64,000 nucleotides of DNA from Ignelater luminosus (Eukaryota > Arthropoda > Insecta > Coleoptera > Elateridae): positions 1 to 64,000 of the forward strand of contig VTPC01000929.1 of NCBI GenBank assembly GCA_011009095.1, in the 5' to 3' direction. A program made the translations under genes and the position numbers. Of the stretch, positions 12,801 through 25,472 are shown piece after piece. The notes beneath the pieces are model-generated. The model made no database searches. It saw nothing but the letters and a program-made list of their open reading frames with translations, and was not told the DNA's origin. Position 1 is the stretch's first letter. Every line of letters begins with the position of its first letter.

Positions 12801-14639
12801 TACGTTCGGACAGGCAAGACTAGAGTTTCCCGAGGTTCCCGGGCCTCACGACTAACTTTTCTAGATTGCCGAGAACTCTCGAGATTGGAATCGATTAAAA
12901 AACTGATCAGGTCCGTCATTTTTACGCTTTTAACTAAGTACCAACCCAAAGATCGCTGCTTCAATCTCCAGCCGAAGCTCTGAGATTTTCCACGTACAGA
13001 AATCTGAAAGAAAAATGACATATCATCCCGGGAAGGAATTCAAGTCAGTACAACCCAAGGATGAGTTAGACGTTAGAAATCCTTACCGGAAGTAAATTCT
13101 AGTTGGTAGAGGAATTATCATAGTAGTTAAAGCCTCGTGATCTAAAAAAACCGTTCCCGAAAGCTTCAGCCACAAAAAAACGATGACGACAAATATAGCA
13201 ATTCTCATCGACAAGTTAATTTGAAAGCAAGAGAAAGTTTTTTAGGTTACGAATTTCTAGTCGTGATTCAGTTAATTATTTTCACAGTTTGGCAAAAGAC
13301 ACTATAATACGAAACCCTTCGCGTTGGAGGAACCTTTGCAACCAGAAACTTTTATGATCTTCATTTTGCAATTCCCTGCAGCTTCAGCGGTAAAACGATT
13401 TTCATATTCTTTAAATTAAACTTAGAAAGCTCGAATCTCGAAATGTTATTCCCAAGATTCAAGACGACACATTTCTAAAGATTTTGTCCCGAAATTCTCG
13501 GACCAGTAACCTCAGACAAGACCATATCTTAATGTCTTGATCTTTAGACCTGAATGGACTCCTATGTGCGCTTTGAGCTGTTTTAACTTCTCAGACTTTT
13601 CGAATTGCAGGGCTTTCCGGTTCGGTTCGACTTTTATGAACGGGTTGGACTTTGTTAAGTTAAGTTTTGTCCTCAAGTTGGAGAATTCTTAATATTGCTT
13701 GGTGTACGTTACAAGGGCGAAAAAATCCTAAGTTGCCCAGGGCGCACTAAATCCTGAGGTTGAACTTATTTTTCATAGTTATGAGTTTTTACGACTTTAT
13801 CTTGAAACCCCCCCTGTTTCAGCATGCAGAGTTGCTTTCTTATTAATGTTTGCTTCATCGTTGGAAGAAAGATATCTACCATATATGAGACTTTAGTGTT
13901 CCAAGAATTTAATAATTCTCCTCAGCTTAGTTTTCTTGTACAGGTGACCAGAAGTTAGCATTTTTAACACTAAACAAACCAAAAAATCGAATTCAAATGA
14001 AGCCATTACGAATTCAGCACATGAAGCTGTTGAAACAACAATTATATAAAGCACAGAACTGTTATATTTCTCTTTCTGAAGATGCTGTTAAAAATTGAAT
14101 TCTTACCAAAAAATAGATATGACAATATGCAAGTCTTGGGTGTACTGATAAATCCGATGAAATTAGTTGCCAGCAATTCTTTCAAGTTTTGACAATTTTA
14201 TGGTCCATTATCACTGGAATAAAATTGATAAATCTTTGATTTCTTGTGATACTTTGGTTACTGTATTCGAAAATTCTGTATTTGCTTGCGACAGCGTTGC
14301 CAAGTTTAAATTTCTTTTTTTTTTTTCGTGTGACAAATCTAAGTACCTTGGAACATTCGTGTTTTGGTATTTTAAGAGGTTAAAAGAGGCTGCTATCTAA
14401 AGCTTTATTGGCATTTATGGACGCCCTGTATAATAATAAAAATATAAAAAAACAATTGTTATGACAAAAGAGTTGAGAAAAATCTATTCAATTTTTTATA
14501 TTTTTATAATTCCCAAAATTTTCACTTGGTCAATTAATATTTTCTTTATTTCAATAATAAGGATACTTAACCATATTAAGGTATAATTCTCCGGTAAAAA
14601 AAAATTATATTTTTGAAACATCTCTAAAATCTTTTCATC
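9853..14639. other. Gene-free stretch with scattered motifs
   Basis: No gene recognised. A segment near 10560-10830 is rich in GAACCGAAC/GTTCGGTTC motifs, which could be sub-terminal repeats of a lost element. ACAGGGTGTCCC lies at about 11536 and an inverted CGCCCTGTATA at about 14423; neither has a clean partner. The 12.6-13.6 kb part is less AT-rich than its surroundings, but I found no coherent frame there. Confidence 0.4.
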
Positions 14640-14790
14640 GAGTCACCGGGAAACTCCATGAATTTCAAATTTTTATCGTCTCTCAAATTTTGTCGTCTCT
14701 TGAATTTTGCGGCGCCTTAGATTTTGGCGCCCCTCAAATCTTGCCGTCCTAGGCCCGGGCCTCGCGGGCCTAAGCCTACATCCATCACTG
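14640..14790. mobile_element. Terminal fragment of a hAT-type element with internal tandem repeats
   Basis: Ends in CCTACATCCATCACTG; its complement starts CAGTGATGG, a hAT-like terminus. Immediately inside are GGCCC-rich sequence (CCTAGGCCCGGGCCTCGCGG) and four degenerate units of about 17-18 bp of the form TCGTCTCTCAAATTTTG (about 14675-14748). This build, a hAT-like end next to GCC-rich and short repeated motifs, is common in insect hAT/Zaphod-like remnants. No other end was found, so it is a solo or truncated terminus. Confidence 0.45.
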
Positions 14791-17700
14791 ATGTAGTTCA
14801 GATCAAGGTAGATATAAACGCTCCACTGGAGTTTCAAATACAGATATAATTATGTATTAGAGACCTGGTTGTGTCTAATTCATTGAGATCTGCATAATTC
14901 TTCGAGTTTAGTTTTGTAGTTAGCACTTTCCTGACTCTGGAAATACTTTTCTTTGAATTTGGCTTTTAATTCTGTATGGTTTAGATATTTATAGATTTCG
15001 TCTGGTTCTAACAGGTTTATATTTACAATAATTTCATCTGCTTTAACAAAACTAAATCTCCCAATAAAATTTCCAACGTGCTACTTTACTACTACTACTG
15101 CAAGAAGATTTATAGAACGAGAATTTCTTCTTAATGAAGTTTTTATGTAAGATGAACTTTAAAAAAATAATCTCTTGTGTTTATTTATTCCACTCATGCT
15201 ATAATAGTCATATTTAGTAAATTTCCAGTCAGGATGTAATGATACCCGAACTTCGTTAATCTTGAATGCATTGTGACAGAATTATTTTAAAACAACTTTC
15301 AAACCCTCTTTTGCCCTTGTTTATAAAGCTGAGCACAGATTTTTGCGAATTTTCTTCTTACCTTGAGTCCCCTTACAATCTGACACAAAGAACCATTAAA
15401 ATCAAAGTGTTACACCTACATACCTTACTTATGAAGAAACCGGAACAAGAAAATTTGTCTAATCTAAAAAATAGAGGAGAGAAACCAGAAAAAGATATGA
15501 ATATTTTCAGCAAGGACTTCTCTTATTATAACATAACACTTCATCCTGTTCGTTAACTAAATCCTTAAGCAAGAGTGAATTAATAAGATCAATCTTAGTT
15601 ATTACCATTTGCATTAAGCATTTACGAAACCAGTGTAAATGTCAATTGTCATACAAATCAGCTTTCTTGAAGACCGAAGCAAGCTGTCGAACATTTACAT
15701 AAAAAATTATTGGGATCGAAAGTTATCGTACATATATAGAAAAACTAGAATCTCAAAATAACAAAGTTTAAAGCATAACCAGATAGTTCCGAAAACCTTC
15801 GAATAGATGCGTTCTTGACAGAAAGGAACCACAGAAGAAGATAGAACGATACAGTAAACAGGAAGAAGTTCAAATTCTTCGTATAAATAATCTATAGGAA
15901 ACAGTTGCTAATGAAATATAAATAAACCTACGATATTGTATTACATACTACATAGTAACAATTAATATACACAAAACATATTTGTTAATCGATAACCTTA
16001 CAAGGACTTTTTAGTTCGTATTTCAAGGATGAGAAACAATTTAGTATGTATGGATACTCGATAGTATCTCAATGTCACGAGACAAAAAACAGAATAAATC
16101 CAAAAGGTACTTTCTATATAAACTGCAGGCTTTGTTGGTGGGCAGAATTTAAATTCTAGACTTTTATGTTATTTCTTCTTTTTCTTGTTGATATTCAATT
16201 TTATCAGAATTCCATACAGGGCGGGTTATCCAAATTTAGTATACACTATAGGTATTTTTTATGAAGGTAAACAGGAATTATCAATTAAAAATCGGAAAGA
16301 AATATTTGATAGTTGGCGTTAAAATGTTGTTTTTCGTAAATTGACATAAAACAACCTGTAATAAATGGCTATTAAAGCAAGTTCGACCGGCCAGAAAAAA
16401 ACAACCAGCCATGAGGTCAAATCGTATCAAATCCCAGGTGTGTTGAGGAAGAATATGTGGTTATATTAATGTAGGGCAAGGCCACAAAGGCCATCGTGAG
16501 AGATGCCGGCTGGACCATACGACCTTGCAGACGACGAGAGAAATATAGACGCGAACTCATTGTCCTAATCAAACCAAATATATTGTAGGCAATTGGTGGC
16601 CTCCGTCATCACGTGAAATTAATTGGTGGATTAATAAACAAATACGAATTCATAATTGTCAATTGGTGGAATTGCAGCAGCGGACGCTATGAACATAAAC
16701 AACTTGAAATTGAAATCTTTTTCCTACAGAAGGATAAAATGGCGTTACGTAAAAAGAATAATAATGGGAGCGGTTTTGCGCGTATTCCGTTCTTGCCCAT
16801 TATAGTATAGGCATTGCATCGGTCACGGACGATTGTTAATTGGCCTAATTTAATCAGGCATTACCTGTACTTACGAAATACCCGTTATGTAACCGTTCGA
16901 GTACTCAACCTACAATTATCATATCATTGTTGAATGCTAAAAACCCTATCATCATCGATTTGTGCGATATCGACAATATTATTTATTTATTGCACAAGAA
17001 GAAATTAATGTCTGCTGGGTTTTTTCTATTTTATGCATTCAACCTGCAAATTTAAACCTGTTCATGTATGTAATCAGGTGGAGACTCTTTAAATTCCGGA
17101 GTAGGTTCTTTCCTAAATAAAAATTAATTAATTGCTATTGTGCTCAAAATGGTCATGAATCCCACGCCTTAATCGATAACAACGGTATTTTTATTAGTAC
17201 TTTCTCATTTCGTAAGTTGTAAAATAAGTTTTTGTGTCTAATTAATAAAATACTAAAAAATAATTGCAATAGTCTTGCGCACACAAACTGAATCTTTCGG
17301 TTATTGTTAATTTATTCATATACCTTTCTAGCCGAAAAATGCAACATAAATTTGTTAAAAGGTTACTTATGTAGTTTGTCTTAATATATTTGGCTATTAA
17401 TCCGTTATTGCTCATTGCCCCTCCTGAATATATTGATATTATTCCAATTGGGCATGTTCTCGTTTCCTTGAATATTGATTCTTTTAAATACTCATATTCT
17501 GCGTCTTGGAAGCAATTACAAATAGTTAAAAGGAAAAGCTGTCAATTAAAATAAGCACGAAATGCCTCCTGACAAAAAAAGTTCAATAGTCAAGCACATT
17601 TCATGCACGATGGGGTATTCCACGTTTTTAAATTCAACAACATGCGTTAACAACAAGTAGCAAGACAAATCGAAACACCTTTTTAACAGTTCCTTTTATT

Positions 17701-19904
17701 TTTCTTTATTTTCTATAGAGAAAGTGTGCTACGATACGTTAAAACAAAAACAGTAGCTAATGGTGAACTTTTCTTCGGCAAAAAATTAGCTCTGCATTAC
17801 TATTGTAACAATTTGTATTTTCACATTTATATCATTATTAGTCGTGATGTAGTTATTAAGAACGTACAATTCTTTAAAATCTATAGGGTCACAATCTTAA
17901 TTTATATCTGATTTTAGTTTCTTAATTCTTGCTGATATTCAATGCTCAATGTCATAGTACATTCGTTCAAGACAATAAAACTGACCAAAACCAAACAAAA
18001 ACAGTTGCAAATCTAAAAAAGAAAAAGATACTAACATCAATACCATGGAAGTATATTTAAAAGCGATCAAGGTCGTAAATTCCTTCTATAAATCTTTAGA
18101 CTAAAAAACAGAATTGATTTCTATTTGCATGCGGCAAATGCTAAACGACTGTTGTCAATCTTCTCTACTCTCATGCAGGACTTTCGCAAGAATATAATCA
18201 TGTGATAATCAACAGTTGCTAATCTAGTGCCGCGCCGAAACCAAAAAAAAACAGATAGACTAGAGACCCAAAGAAACGCCAGGGCAGAAGCCCATAGGGA
18301 GTGGAAAAAAATTACGGAAATGACAAGCGCCCTCCAACTCCAATAGGTGCTATTAATTACGAAAGTTCAGATCTATCGACTGAGATAGGCAAAACCAAAG
18401 TGCATTCGGCAAAAACAAACTAGCAGACCCATATTTTCTAGTTTATTATTACTTTCGCTCACACTTTCAAGAATGATTAGAACATCAAATGCATACAAAA
18501 AGTCAACTAACATCTTTTATTTTTGGGCTTAGTTGTTATGTTAGCGAGAATAGGCAAAAATGTTGTGTATGCTGATTTATCAACATTCAGTACTGTTGGC
18601 GTTCTTAGATCTATATTATAAAAATACTGTTTTGATGTCGATTTGGCCTAGCGCTGGTCAGTTTAAAATCATTAAGGTTTTCCATTCTGACTTAGGAATG
18701 AAGTAAATAAGTAAAAAGGTTTTCCAGTACTTTTAATAGATAGTGATAAGATACTGAATCAGACTTTCAAATTTCACTATTATTGAGTGGATGACTAGTT
18801 ACTCGAACTTGTACCAGATAGTTCCTCAATGCACCCCTTTCGTTCCCATAAAAATTCCATATTTTGTTAAGCCAAAAGCTATAAGTGCGATCCAGCTCGG
18901 TAGCTTTCGCGTGGTGACTTTTTGAAAAACTGTTCTTATGTTATATGCCCTTCAAACGTTTCCGTTTTATTTATTCAAACAGCTTCAGTGATTTCTGAAG
19001 GTGTATTCCATATGATATCCTCGAACTTTCTGAACTCAAGCCTTTTTTATTTTTGCAGGAGGAAACTCGATTCTTGAGCCGTCCAATTTAGAGTAAAAGT
19101 GATATTAGTGCACTTGAAATTTTATTCTTGTGCTGTGTCTTTCAATCTTTGATCAGTCTAGTCTTCCAAGAAAGTATTTCTGCGTCTACTTTAGTTTTAG
19201 ATTAATCAGCTACTTGTAGCTTTTGCTTATGCAATTCCAAACCTGCTGCGGTGGTACAGTAGTTACATAGTAAGCTAAATGTCGTTAAAATCAGTTTTAC
19301 TTGTTACTTTCTTAAGAAGTCATTAACTTGCTGCATTATTATATTACTGACCATTTGAATGTTAAGCTTCTTCCAGTAAAGGTTTCAAACAGAGCTATAA
19401 TTAGAACGCTCTTGCATGCAATTTCTTCTTTTATACTTTAATCGTATCATCATTTAATCAAGTCTCTTACTGGGGTTTCAGCAATTCTAAGCTGCATCTC
19501 ACCTTTTACAAGTGCATTTTTCAACTTTTCACTTAATTTGAGTGAAGTCGGTTGCTGTCAGGTATCATTTTTGTGTAATTAAATAGTTTTTGGTCGACAA
19601 AGTTTTGTTGAGTTAGTTTCAGTTTTCACCAATCCTTTTGCCGATAGCGTCCTCTACTATTCACATTCCTGAATATCCTCTGGATACCGCTGGAACATTT
19701 GTTTGATTAAGATTAGCCAGACAATTTTAGGCAGGTGAGTTACGACAGTGTTTTTTTTATAATATGTACTGCCTCTAGCATGGCTTTTTCCTTTGTAGTT
19801 CTCTTCTAGAAGTGTGAAGCGCTTGATGAGACACATATGTCACATTCTTCGGATTTATATGGTAAAATCTTGATATTTAAGTATCTTTCCAGCCTCTTTA
19901 TTTA
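14791..19904. other. Gene-free stretch
   Basis: No supported gene. The frame 15266-15556 lacks family or splice support. A plus-strand piece near 18263-18346 reads RAEAHREWKKITEM, which resembles the C-terminal tail of some LINE ORF2 proteins, but it is too short to call. A TACAGGGCGGG motif lies at about 16214. The 16.38-17.1 kb segment is less AT-rich, with repeated AATTGGTGG motifs listed separately. Confidence 0.4.
16591..16669. repeat. Three AATTGGTGG motifs, possible cis-regulatory cluster
   Basis: AATTGGTGG occurs at 16591, 16621 and 16661, spaced 30 and 40 bp, inside a less AT-rich segment. Homeodomain proteins bind TAATTG-type cores, so a regulatory cluster is conceivable. Nothing else supports it, and no promoter or exon is visible nearby. 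Confidence 0.2.
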
Positions 19905-21181
19905 CGAGGGTGGTTTGATAAGTGTTTAGGCTTACCATGAAGATGGTGCCACAGGTCAAAATGCTTTTATAGTTATGATGGTCCATCCTTCAGATGGCAC
20001 TCCTGAAAATGTTACCAATTTTGGACGCGTAGTTTTTGTTTGACAGTAGTTTGTGTCAGTCGATGCCAATAATTTGTAAAGAATGAAGTCAGTCGAATAT
20101 CGTTCAGTTATAAAATTCTTGCGTTTGAAGGGTCAAACTCCAACGGAAATAAAAGCCGAGTTCAACGCTGTCTACAGGGAGTCTGCCCCTTCATTCGACA
20201 CCGTAAAAACTGGGTGGCAGAGTTCAACTGTGGGCGTCCGAGTGTGTTTGATGAAGAGCGTCCGGGAATGCCAGAAACAGCAACCGTTAAGGATATCATT
20301 GAAAGAGTCCATCAAATCGTGTTAGATGATCGTCGAATGAAAATAAGAGATAGCACAGACCGCAGGCATATCAACAGAATGCGTTTTAAAAATATTACGT
20401 AAAGATTTGCATATGAGGAAGCTGTCCGCACGATGGGTGCCGCGCTTGTTGACATTGGACTAAAAATGCGTGCGCATGGACATCTCAAAGGAGCTGTTGG
20501 ATCGATTTAAGCGTCATTCAATGAACTTTTTGCGGCGATTTGTAACTGTTAATAAAACATGGATCCATTATTACACACCAGAGACCAAACAGTGGACTTC
20601 AACAATCAAACCTGCTCCGAAGGAGGCGAAGACGGTGCCATCACCAGGGAAAGTAATGGTGACTGTTTTTTGGGATTCACATGGCATATTGTTCATAGAC
20701 TACTTGTAAAAAGGAAAAACAATAACAGGATTGTATTATGGTTCATTATTGGACAGGTTGAAGAAAAGACTCCAGTCCAAACGACCTAAATGCAGAGGAA
20801 AACAGTTCTCTTTCATCATGACAATGCGCCGGCTCACACGTCGATGATCACGATGGCAAAAATTCATGAACTTGGCTTCGAGTTGGTTCCCCACGCCCCG
20901 TATTCTCCAGAGTTGGCCCCGAGCTACTATTTTCTCTTTCCAAACATGAAAACATGGCTTGGAGGAAAGAAATTCACGAGCTATGATGAAGTGATAGCTG
21001 TCGTGAACGCGTATTTTGCAGACTTTCAGACATGGTATTTTTTGAAGGGGATCAGAAAGTTGGAGCATCGATGGATGAAGTATATAGACTTAAAAATGGA
21101 CTATGTAGAAAAATAAAATCGATTTTGACCAAAAGAACACTTCGTTCTATGTTAATCTAAAGACTTATCAAACCACCCTCG
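19905..21181 (+). mobile_element. Full-length mariner element, inactive
   Basis: Bounded by inverted repeats: CGAGGGTGGTTTGATAAGT at 19905 and its exact complement ending at 21181. Each end is flanked by TA (19903-19904 and 21182-21183), the mariner target. Length 1277 bp is normal for mariner. The inside is almost entirely a decayed transposase gene. The matched TIRs show the element is complete end to end. The TIRs stay nearly identical for about 24 bp while the coding region is broken, so it could still act in trans as a substrate if a related transposase existed (inference). Confidence 0.93.
20083..21113 (+). pseudogene. Mariner transposase (SETMAR-like), broken and missing two catalytic Asp
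   Basis: Starts with the mariner N-terminal HTH (MKSVEYRSVIKFLRLKGQTP ... SAPSFDTVKTGW). It continues through RKLSARWVPRLLT, the WVPRL linker typical of mariner, and FVTVNKTWIHYYTPETKQW, VMVTVFWDSHGILFIDYL, HHDNAPAHTSMITMAKIHEL, and LAPSYYFLFPNMKTWLGGKK to ...DYVEK. The family's DD34D triad is damaged: the first Asp (usually VDETW) is Asn in VNKTW, the second Asp (HHDNAPAH) is kept, and the third (usually SDYFLFP) is Tyr in SYYFLFP. Frame changes occur near 20215, 20400 and 20770-20790, and stops near 20463 and 20709. It cannot encode active transposase. Confidence 0.92.
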
Positions 21182-21371
21182 TATTACGTTATCATCTAGT
21201 ATCGATATTTTAACTAAATAACATTTTCTATTGACATCATGTTTAAAATGATGGTCGGTCGATTTGGTCTGATTTCCCAATCCCTTGTTTTCACAAAATT
21301 CCCTCTAATAAAATTTTGGTGGTTTGTTACAGGTTGTGGTTTGTGATTATATCATTTTTTAGTAATTTCTA

Positions 21372-21565
21372 CAATGGTTTTGCAAATCTTGTGGTTAACT
21401 TTCCCATACGATTGTGTCTGTCAATGTGTTCTTTAACTGCTAATAGGGCACACCGAGATAATGTAATATATGATGAGGGTTATAGAGTTATAATATCTTC
21501 TTTAAGTATGTTCCTCACGTTTGTCCACCTTTCTTCTATCTTTTTCAGCAATGTCTCGTTTGACA
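21372..21565 (-). pseudogene. Possible LINE fragment
   Basis: Two minus-strand pieces look LINE-like: LLKKIEERWTNVRNILKE (about 21495-21560) and LLAVKEHIDRHNRMGKL (about 21395-21446). The second resembles the block before the restriction-like endonuclease of R4/Dong-type LINEs. It lies on the same strand as, and downstream of, the RT fragment at 23880-25390, so it may be that element's C-terminal part, separated by later insertions including the MITE at 22363. Short and frameshifted; chance cannot be excluded. Confidence 0.25.
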
Positions 21566-22362
21566 CTTGCTTTCAGTCGTTTTAGAGTAGTGTCATCTGT
21601 ATTTAGGTGTTATTCGTTTACTAACTCTTAACTGAATGTTTTTGCCATTTTCTTATAGATTTTCCTGCTGGCTATCTGTATTCATACCTTCTCACACTGG
21701 TGATCCTAGCTTTTAATCAGTTGTTGGAGCCTTCGTGAAATTTATTTCATTATTTGACTGCAATAAACTTTAATTTTAGTAATATCTCATATATCGATTT
21801 TTCAAAATTTTCTTGATTACTTTTACAGATACCAAACTTTACTTATTCTTCCGAAAACAGTATTCGATATAGCACACGGATGTCCAGGAAACATTAATCG
21901 GATTTCCCAATGTTTGCTACAAACGGCCACTGTGGGGTATTTATCCGATCCAGCTAGCCAAAAGTATTTTTTGTCAAACTCGTTCCAGGTAGAAATAAAT
22001 TGCCAAAGGATAAAGTTGAATAGACCATAATGTTTTTCCCACTCTGACCCTGACCACTCAGACCTTGATCGTTTCTAACAGTACACCTATTTCTTTTGGA
22101 TGTTTTTTTGCGATAGGAGACTTCAAAGCGATTACATTTTTGTAGGAAAACATTTAAAGACTATTAATTATGGGTTGTCCCGAAGCGGATAAATGTGCAT
22201 ATATTAGAGGCATTTTAATTGTAATTACATTTAATTGAAGAGTGGTTAAAGAGCTTTAAATAAAGTAACATTTTAGTTAATTTTAAAGCCAATATCAACA
22301 TAACTCGTAAGGATTTTTTACTTCAGGGTGCGTCCCGGTATTTATCTATACATCGGTATAGA
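21566..22362. other. No recognised feature
   Basis: AT-rich spacer. GGGTTGTCCCGAAGCGGATA (about 22173) and GGGTGCGTCCCGGTATTTAT (about 22326) hint at a degraded element, but no boundaries can be set. Confidence 0.4.
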
Positions 22363-22552
22363 CAGGGCCGGCTGGAAGTTTTGCGGGGCCCTGCTTTTTT
22401 AAACTTAGTCTAATTTGTTTATTTTAAATAATTAGAAAAAATTAGAAATTTTATTTATTCTGAACATATCATACAAAGAATTAATTATTTTTCTCTCAAG
22501 GCTCGGGGTCCTGGGCAGTTGCCCCGCAAACCCGGCTCTTCAGCCGGCCCTG
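22363..22552. mobile_element. hAT-type MITE with perfect 8-bp target duplication
   Basis: A 190-bp element with termini CAGGGCCGGCTG and its complement CAGCCGGCCCTG. It is flanked on both sides by GGTATAGA (22355-22362 and 22553-22560), an exact 8-bp duplication as made by hAT transposases. The arms are GC-rich (GCGGGGCCC; GTTGCCCCGC) and the core is AT-rich without coding potential. It is therefore non-autonomous. The unmutated TSD suggests fairly recent insertion, though eight bases say little about age. Confidence 0.9.
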
Positions 22553-22560
22553 GGTATAGA

Positions 22561-23879
22561 GAAAAGTTTTAACTTTGTAATCATCTCCGTTTGTTAGCTA
22601 GAATAAAACCTTATAGACATCATGGCTTTATTGTACTAGGCGTATACAGTTTTAGTGTTATTAGACAGAAAGACATTGCGGTAGACATACGAATAAGCGA
22701 GATAAAATACTCCACAGTGGTCTACGTCAGGCAAAAATTAGAGACCCAGTCGATGTCTGTGGGATGTACATTTAACATAACTTTGAACAGCCATCCGTTA
22801 CTGCATATAAGTTTGATGTAATTTGCACAAGGTCCAAAAACGAACGTCCAATGGATGTACAATTTATGTACAAAAATATTCGGATAAAGTATGGTCCAAA
22901 ATAGAATATCCATTGGAAGCCTGCTAACAATTTAAAAACGTCGACGACAAATGTACGGTTCTTAGACTATTACACTTATCTCGAAAGCCGCCACCTGATA
23001 ATTGATATCGGAAACCATGCCGAGTGCGGTGTTGCCAATTAATAAAGAAAATCAGAGTAATCATATGTACAACGAACGACGGCGGTATTTAATTAAACTA
23101 AGAGAATCCAGAAATCTATATTTTCAAGTCTATCTTTATATTTATAAACTGAAAGTTCCCAATGGGCAGTCAGTGCAAGTTGTTTTATCTGTATACAAAA
23201 AGGAGCATCAACACAACATGCAGATAGCAGCACGAGTAAGGTGAATTAGTAATTCAGATTCAGTAAGAGCACTGATATTGAATATTTAGCAGTTTCACCA
23301 AAAATTGGTCTCCGAGATCACCAAGCTTAATTCAAACGACACAATTTGTAACATTTTTCTTCCAGAAAGGATGCACCCAATAGCGTCGTTTACTACTCTT
23401 GCAATAATTATTGTGAACGAGGTTAATTAAATTCAATAATGCCACAGCATCTTCGTCGTCAGAGAAAGACATTATTATTTCGATAAACTGAACCGACTAA
23501 ATGCTAGCTGCAACTGCTGCACTTTAGTGGACTTTGGATGACTTGTCAGTATCATCACTTCTATGCTGCTGTCATATCACTATCATGATACTGCCAGATC
23601 ATTTGTCACGTCACTCCGATGGGCGCTGTCCCGTATGTACTTGATACTCCTGCCCGTAACACAAGTTTATTCGCTGGCCCTTTTTCTTCTTTTGTTTGTT
23701 AAACAAGGAAGTAAAGACTATATCTTGTCAAATAATGTAATTTATTCATTTGTGTTGGTACGTTTTTACTTTTATTTTCTGTCATTTTCATTACTTATGA
23801 TAATACATTTAATTTATTGATAATGTTCTAATCTTGCTAGGTTTTCTGTTTTTACTTGATGATAATCAAATATTTTTAA
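22561..23879. other. No recognised feature
   Basis: Mixed AT-rich DNA. Frames at 22591-22821, 23002-23244 and 23563-23820 lack family motifs, splice support or poly(A) context. Confidence 0.4.
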
Positions 23880-25390
23880 TTTGCCAGCATGAAAAACTTT
23901 TGACTTCCACTGATCCTTTTTTTGCTGAACATATACCATAAACGAGGGCACTTTTATTATGGCCTCTTCATGTGAGAGGTCTAAGGAAGTATAGTTAGCT
24001 GAATATCTATTAAGCCTCTACCACCCTCTTTACGAAAAAGATACATCCTCTCTAGTGCCTCTTTTGGCTGACGTACTCTCTACTTGATCAGTACTCGTCG
24101 TGTAGCTCTTTCAACATCTACTAAGTCAGTATTTTAGTCCATTTCACTAATCCAAAAGTGTAAATTAAGACAGAGATTGCAAAGGTATTAATGGCTTTGA
24201 ACAGATTTTTCCCATTTAGGCTGTATTTCAGCAAACTGATAACTCTATTAATGTAGGTATCCCAGGCTTGGCTTTTAATATCGGTGTGATGCAACCTAGC
24301 TTGCTGGAGCCCTAAATAGGTATACTGTTGCTCACCGTTCATGGCCCCTCTCTCCTACTTGGCCCCTCACAATACTAAGCCTCCGGCACTTATCAAGATC
24401 AAAAGACATCCTAATATCATCAGAAAATCGTTCCACCATTTGCAGATAAGTAATGCGGTAATCAGTAGACGCATATAACTTAATATCATGTACATACTAC
24501 AGATAAGTAAGCTTATACTGAGCCGCCCTGGCACCTTTGATAAGAAACTCGTATCCCGTGCTATTAAGAGTATGTGACAGAGAATTTAACGCCATTTAGA
24601 ACCACAGTGGACTCAGCCTGTCACCCTGCTGAATTTCTCGTTTAATTGGGACCGACTTCGACTGCAGCTTTCCTTTCTCATGATGGAGATACATAGTTGT
24701 CCTCCAATCTGCCATTAAACGTTTCAATAGGCCTATTAAATAAGGGATATCTTATAAATTCCCTTGTGCCGGGCTTGTTCCATTACCACAGCATCAATAG
24801 TGATCTGCTCCTTATAGCCCTGTCGTTGCCATTATACAATGGTGTTCAAGATGATTATATATTTTCTGTTAAGCACGACCTCAATAGTTTATACAATGTA
24901 CAAAGACAGGTAATTGGCCTTTACTTAAACAAGTCATGGGTGTTATTCATATCCTTAGGGAGTAGAAAAACGTTTGCCTCAGTTAAGAAAACAGGAATTA
25001 ATTCTGAGTCCTGTACAAAGTCATTAAAAGCCTGCGCCAAGTAGAAATGGACACAAGTAAACCTCTTGAGTCAGTAGTTATGCAGTCCATCGGGTCCAGG
25101 AGCCTTCCAGTTATGAGCCTTTTTTAGGGAATTTGTGATATCACTGACGGTGAAAACTATGTTCTCCATTGAAGGAACATTATTCAACCTCTCTATTTCT
25201 ACCTGCTGCCACTCTTTTATTCCTTCTTTAGAAGGGGGCTGGATTATTTTTATTTGGCTGCCTCCAAGTTGGCGATAAAAGTCTTTTTAATAAGGTGTTG
25301 CTTTTTCTCCTTTTTGCCGACTCGTTCTACCTTCGGAGTCTACTAGATTTTACTGCTAACTTTTGGCGCAGAGTGTCCAATAATTTTTCC
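23880..25390 (-). pseudogene. R4/Dong-like LINE reverse transcriptase, decayed
   Basis: Reading the minus strand downward: LLDTLRQKLAVKSSRLRR, KDFYRQLGGSQIKIIQPPSK, NSLKKAHNWKAPGPDGLHNY (RT motif 1 region), NNTHDLFK-RPITCL, the active-site region TYL*YVHDIKLYAS, RMSFDLDKCRRLSIVRG, YTYLGLQQARLHHTDIKSQA, NGKNLFKAINTFAISVLIYT with FGLVKWTK, then RMYLFRKEGGRGLIDIQLT. The KAPGPDGLHN-W, YLGL-Q, KAINT-A-PVLTYSFG--KW and GGRGL-DI set is typical of R2/R4/Dong-group LINEs. The catalytic Y-DD box reads YVHD, so one essential Asp is lost. Stops and frame changes occur throughout. The 5' part and a convincing 3' end are absent. Confidence 0.8.
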
Positions 25391-25472
25391 ACAATTATTA
25401 TTATTATTGTTATTACTTTGCTTCGCCACGAGTATCAGTAACTAATAGTCTAAAAATTGTATGACAAATGGA

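Noticed and set aside
15266..15556. 96-codon plus-strand frame with a Lys/Glu-rich tail
   Set aside because: No family resemblance, no promoter or poly(A) context; likely chance.
20736..21068. 110-codon minus-strand frame
   Set aside because: Antisense of the mariner transposase.
24697..25044. 115-codon plus-strand frame
   Set aside because: Antisense shadow of the LINE reverse transcriptase on the minus strand, which has clear RT motifs.
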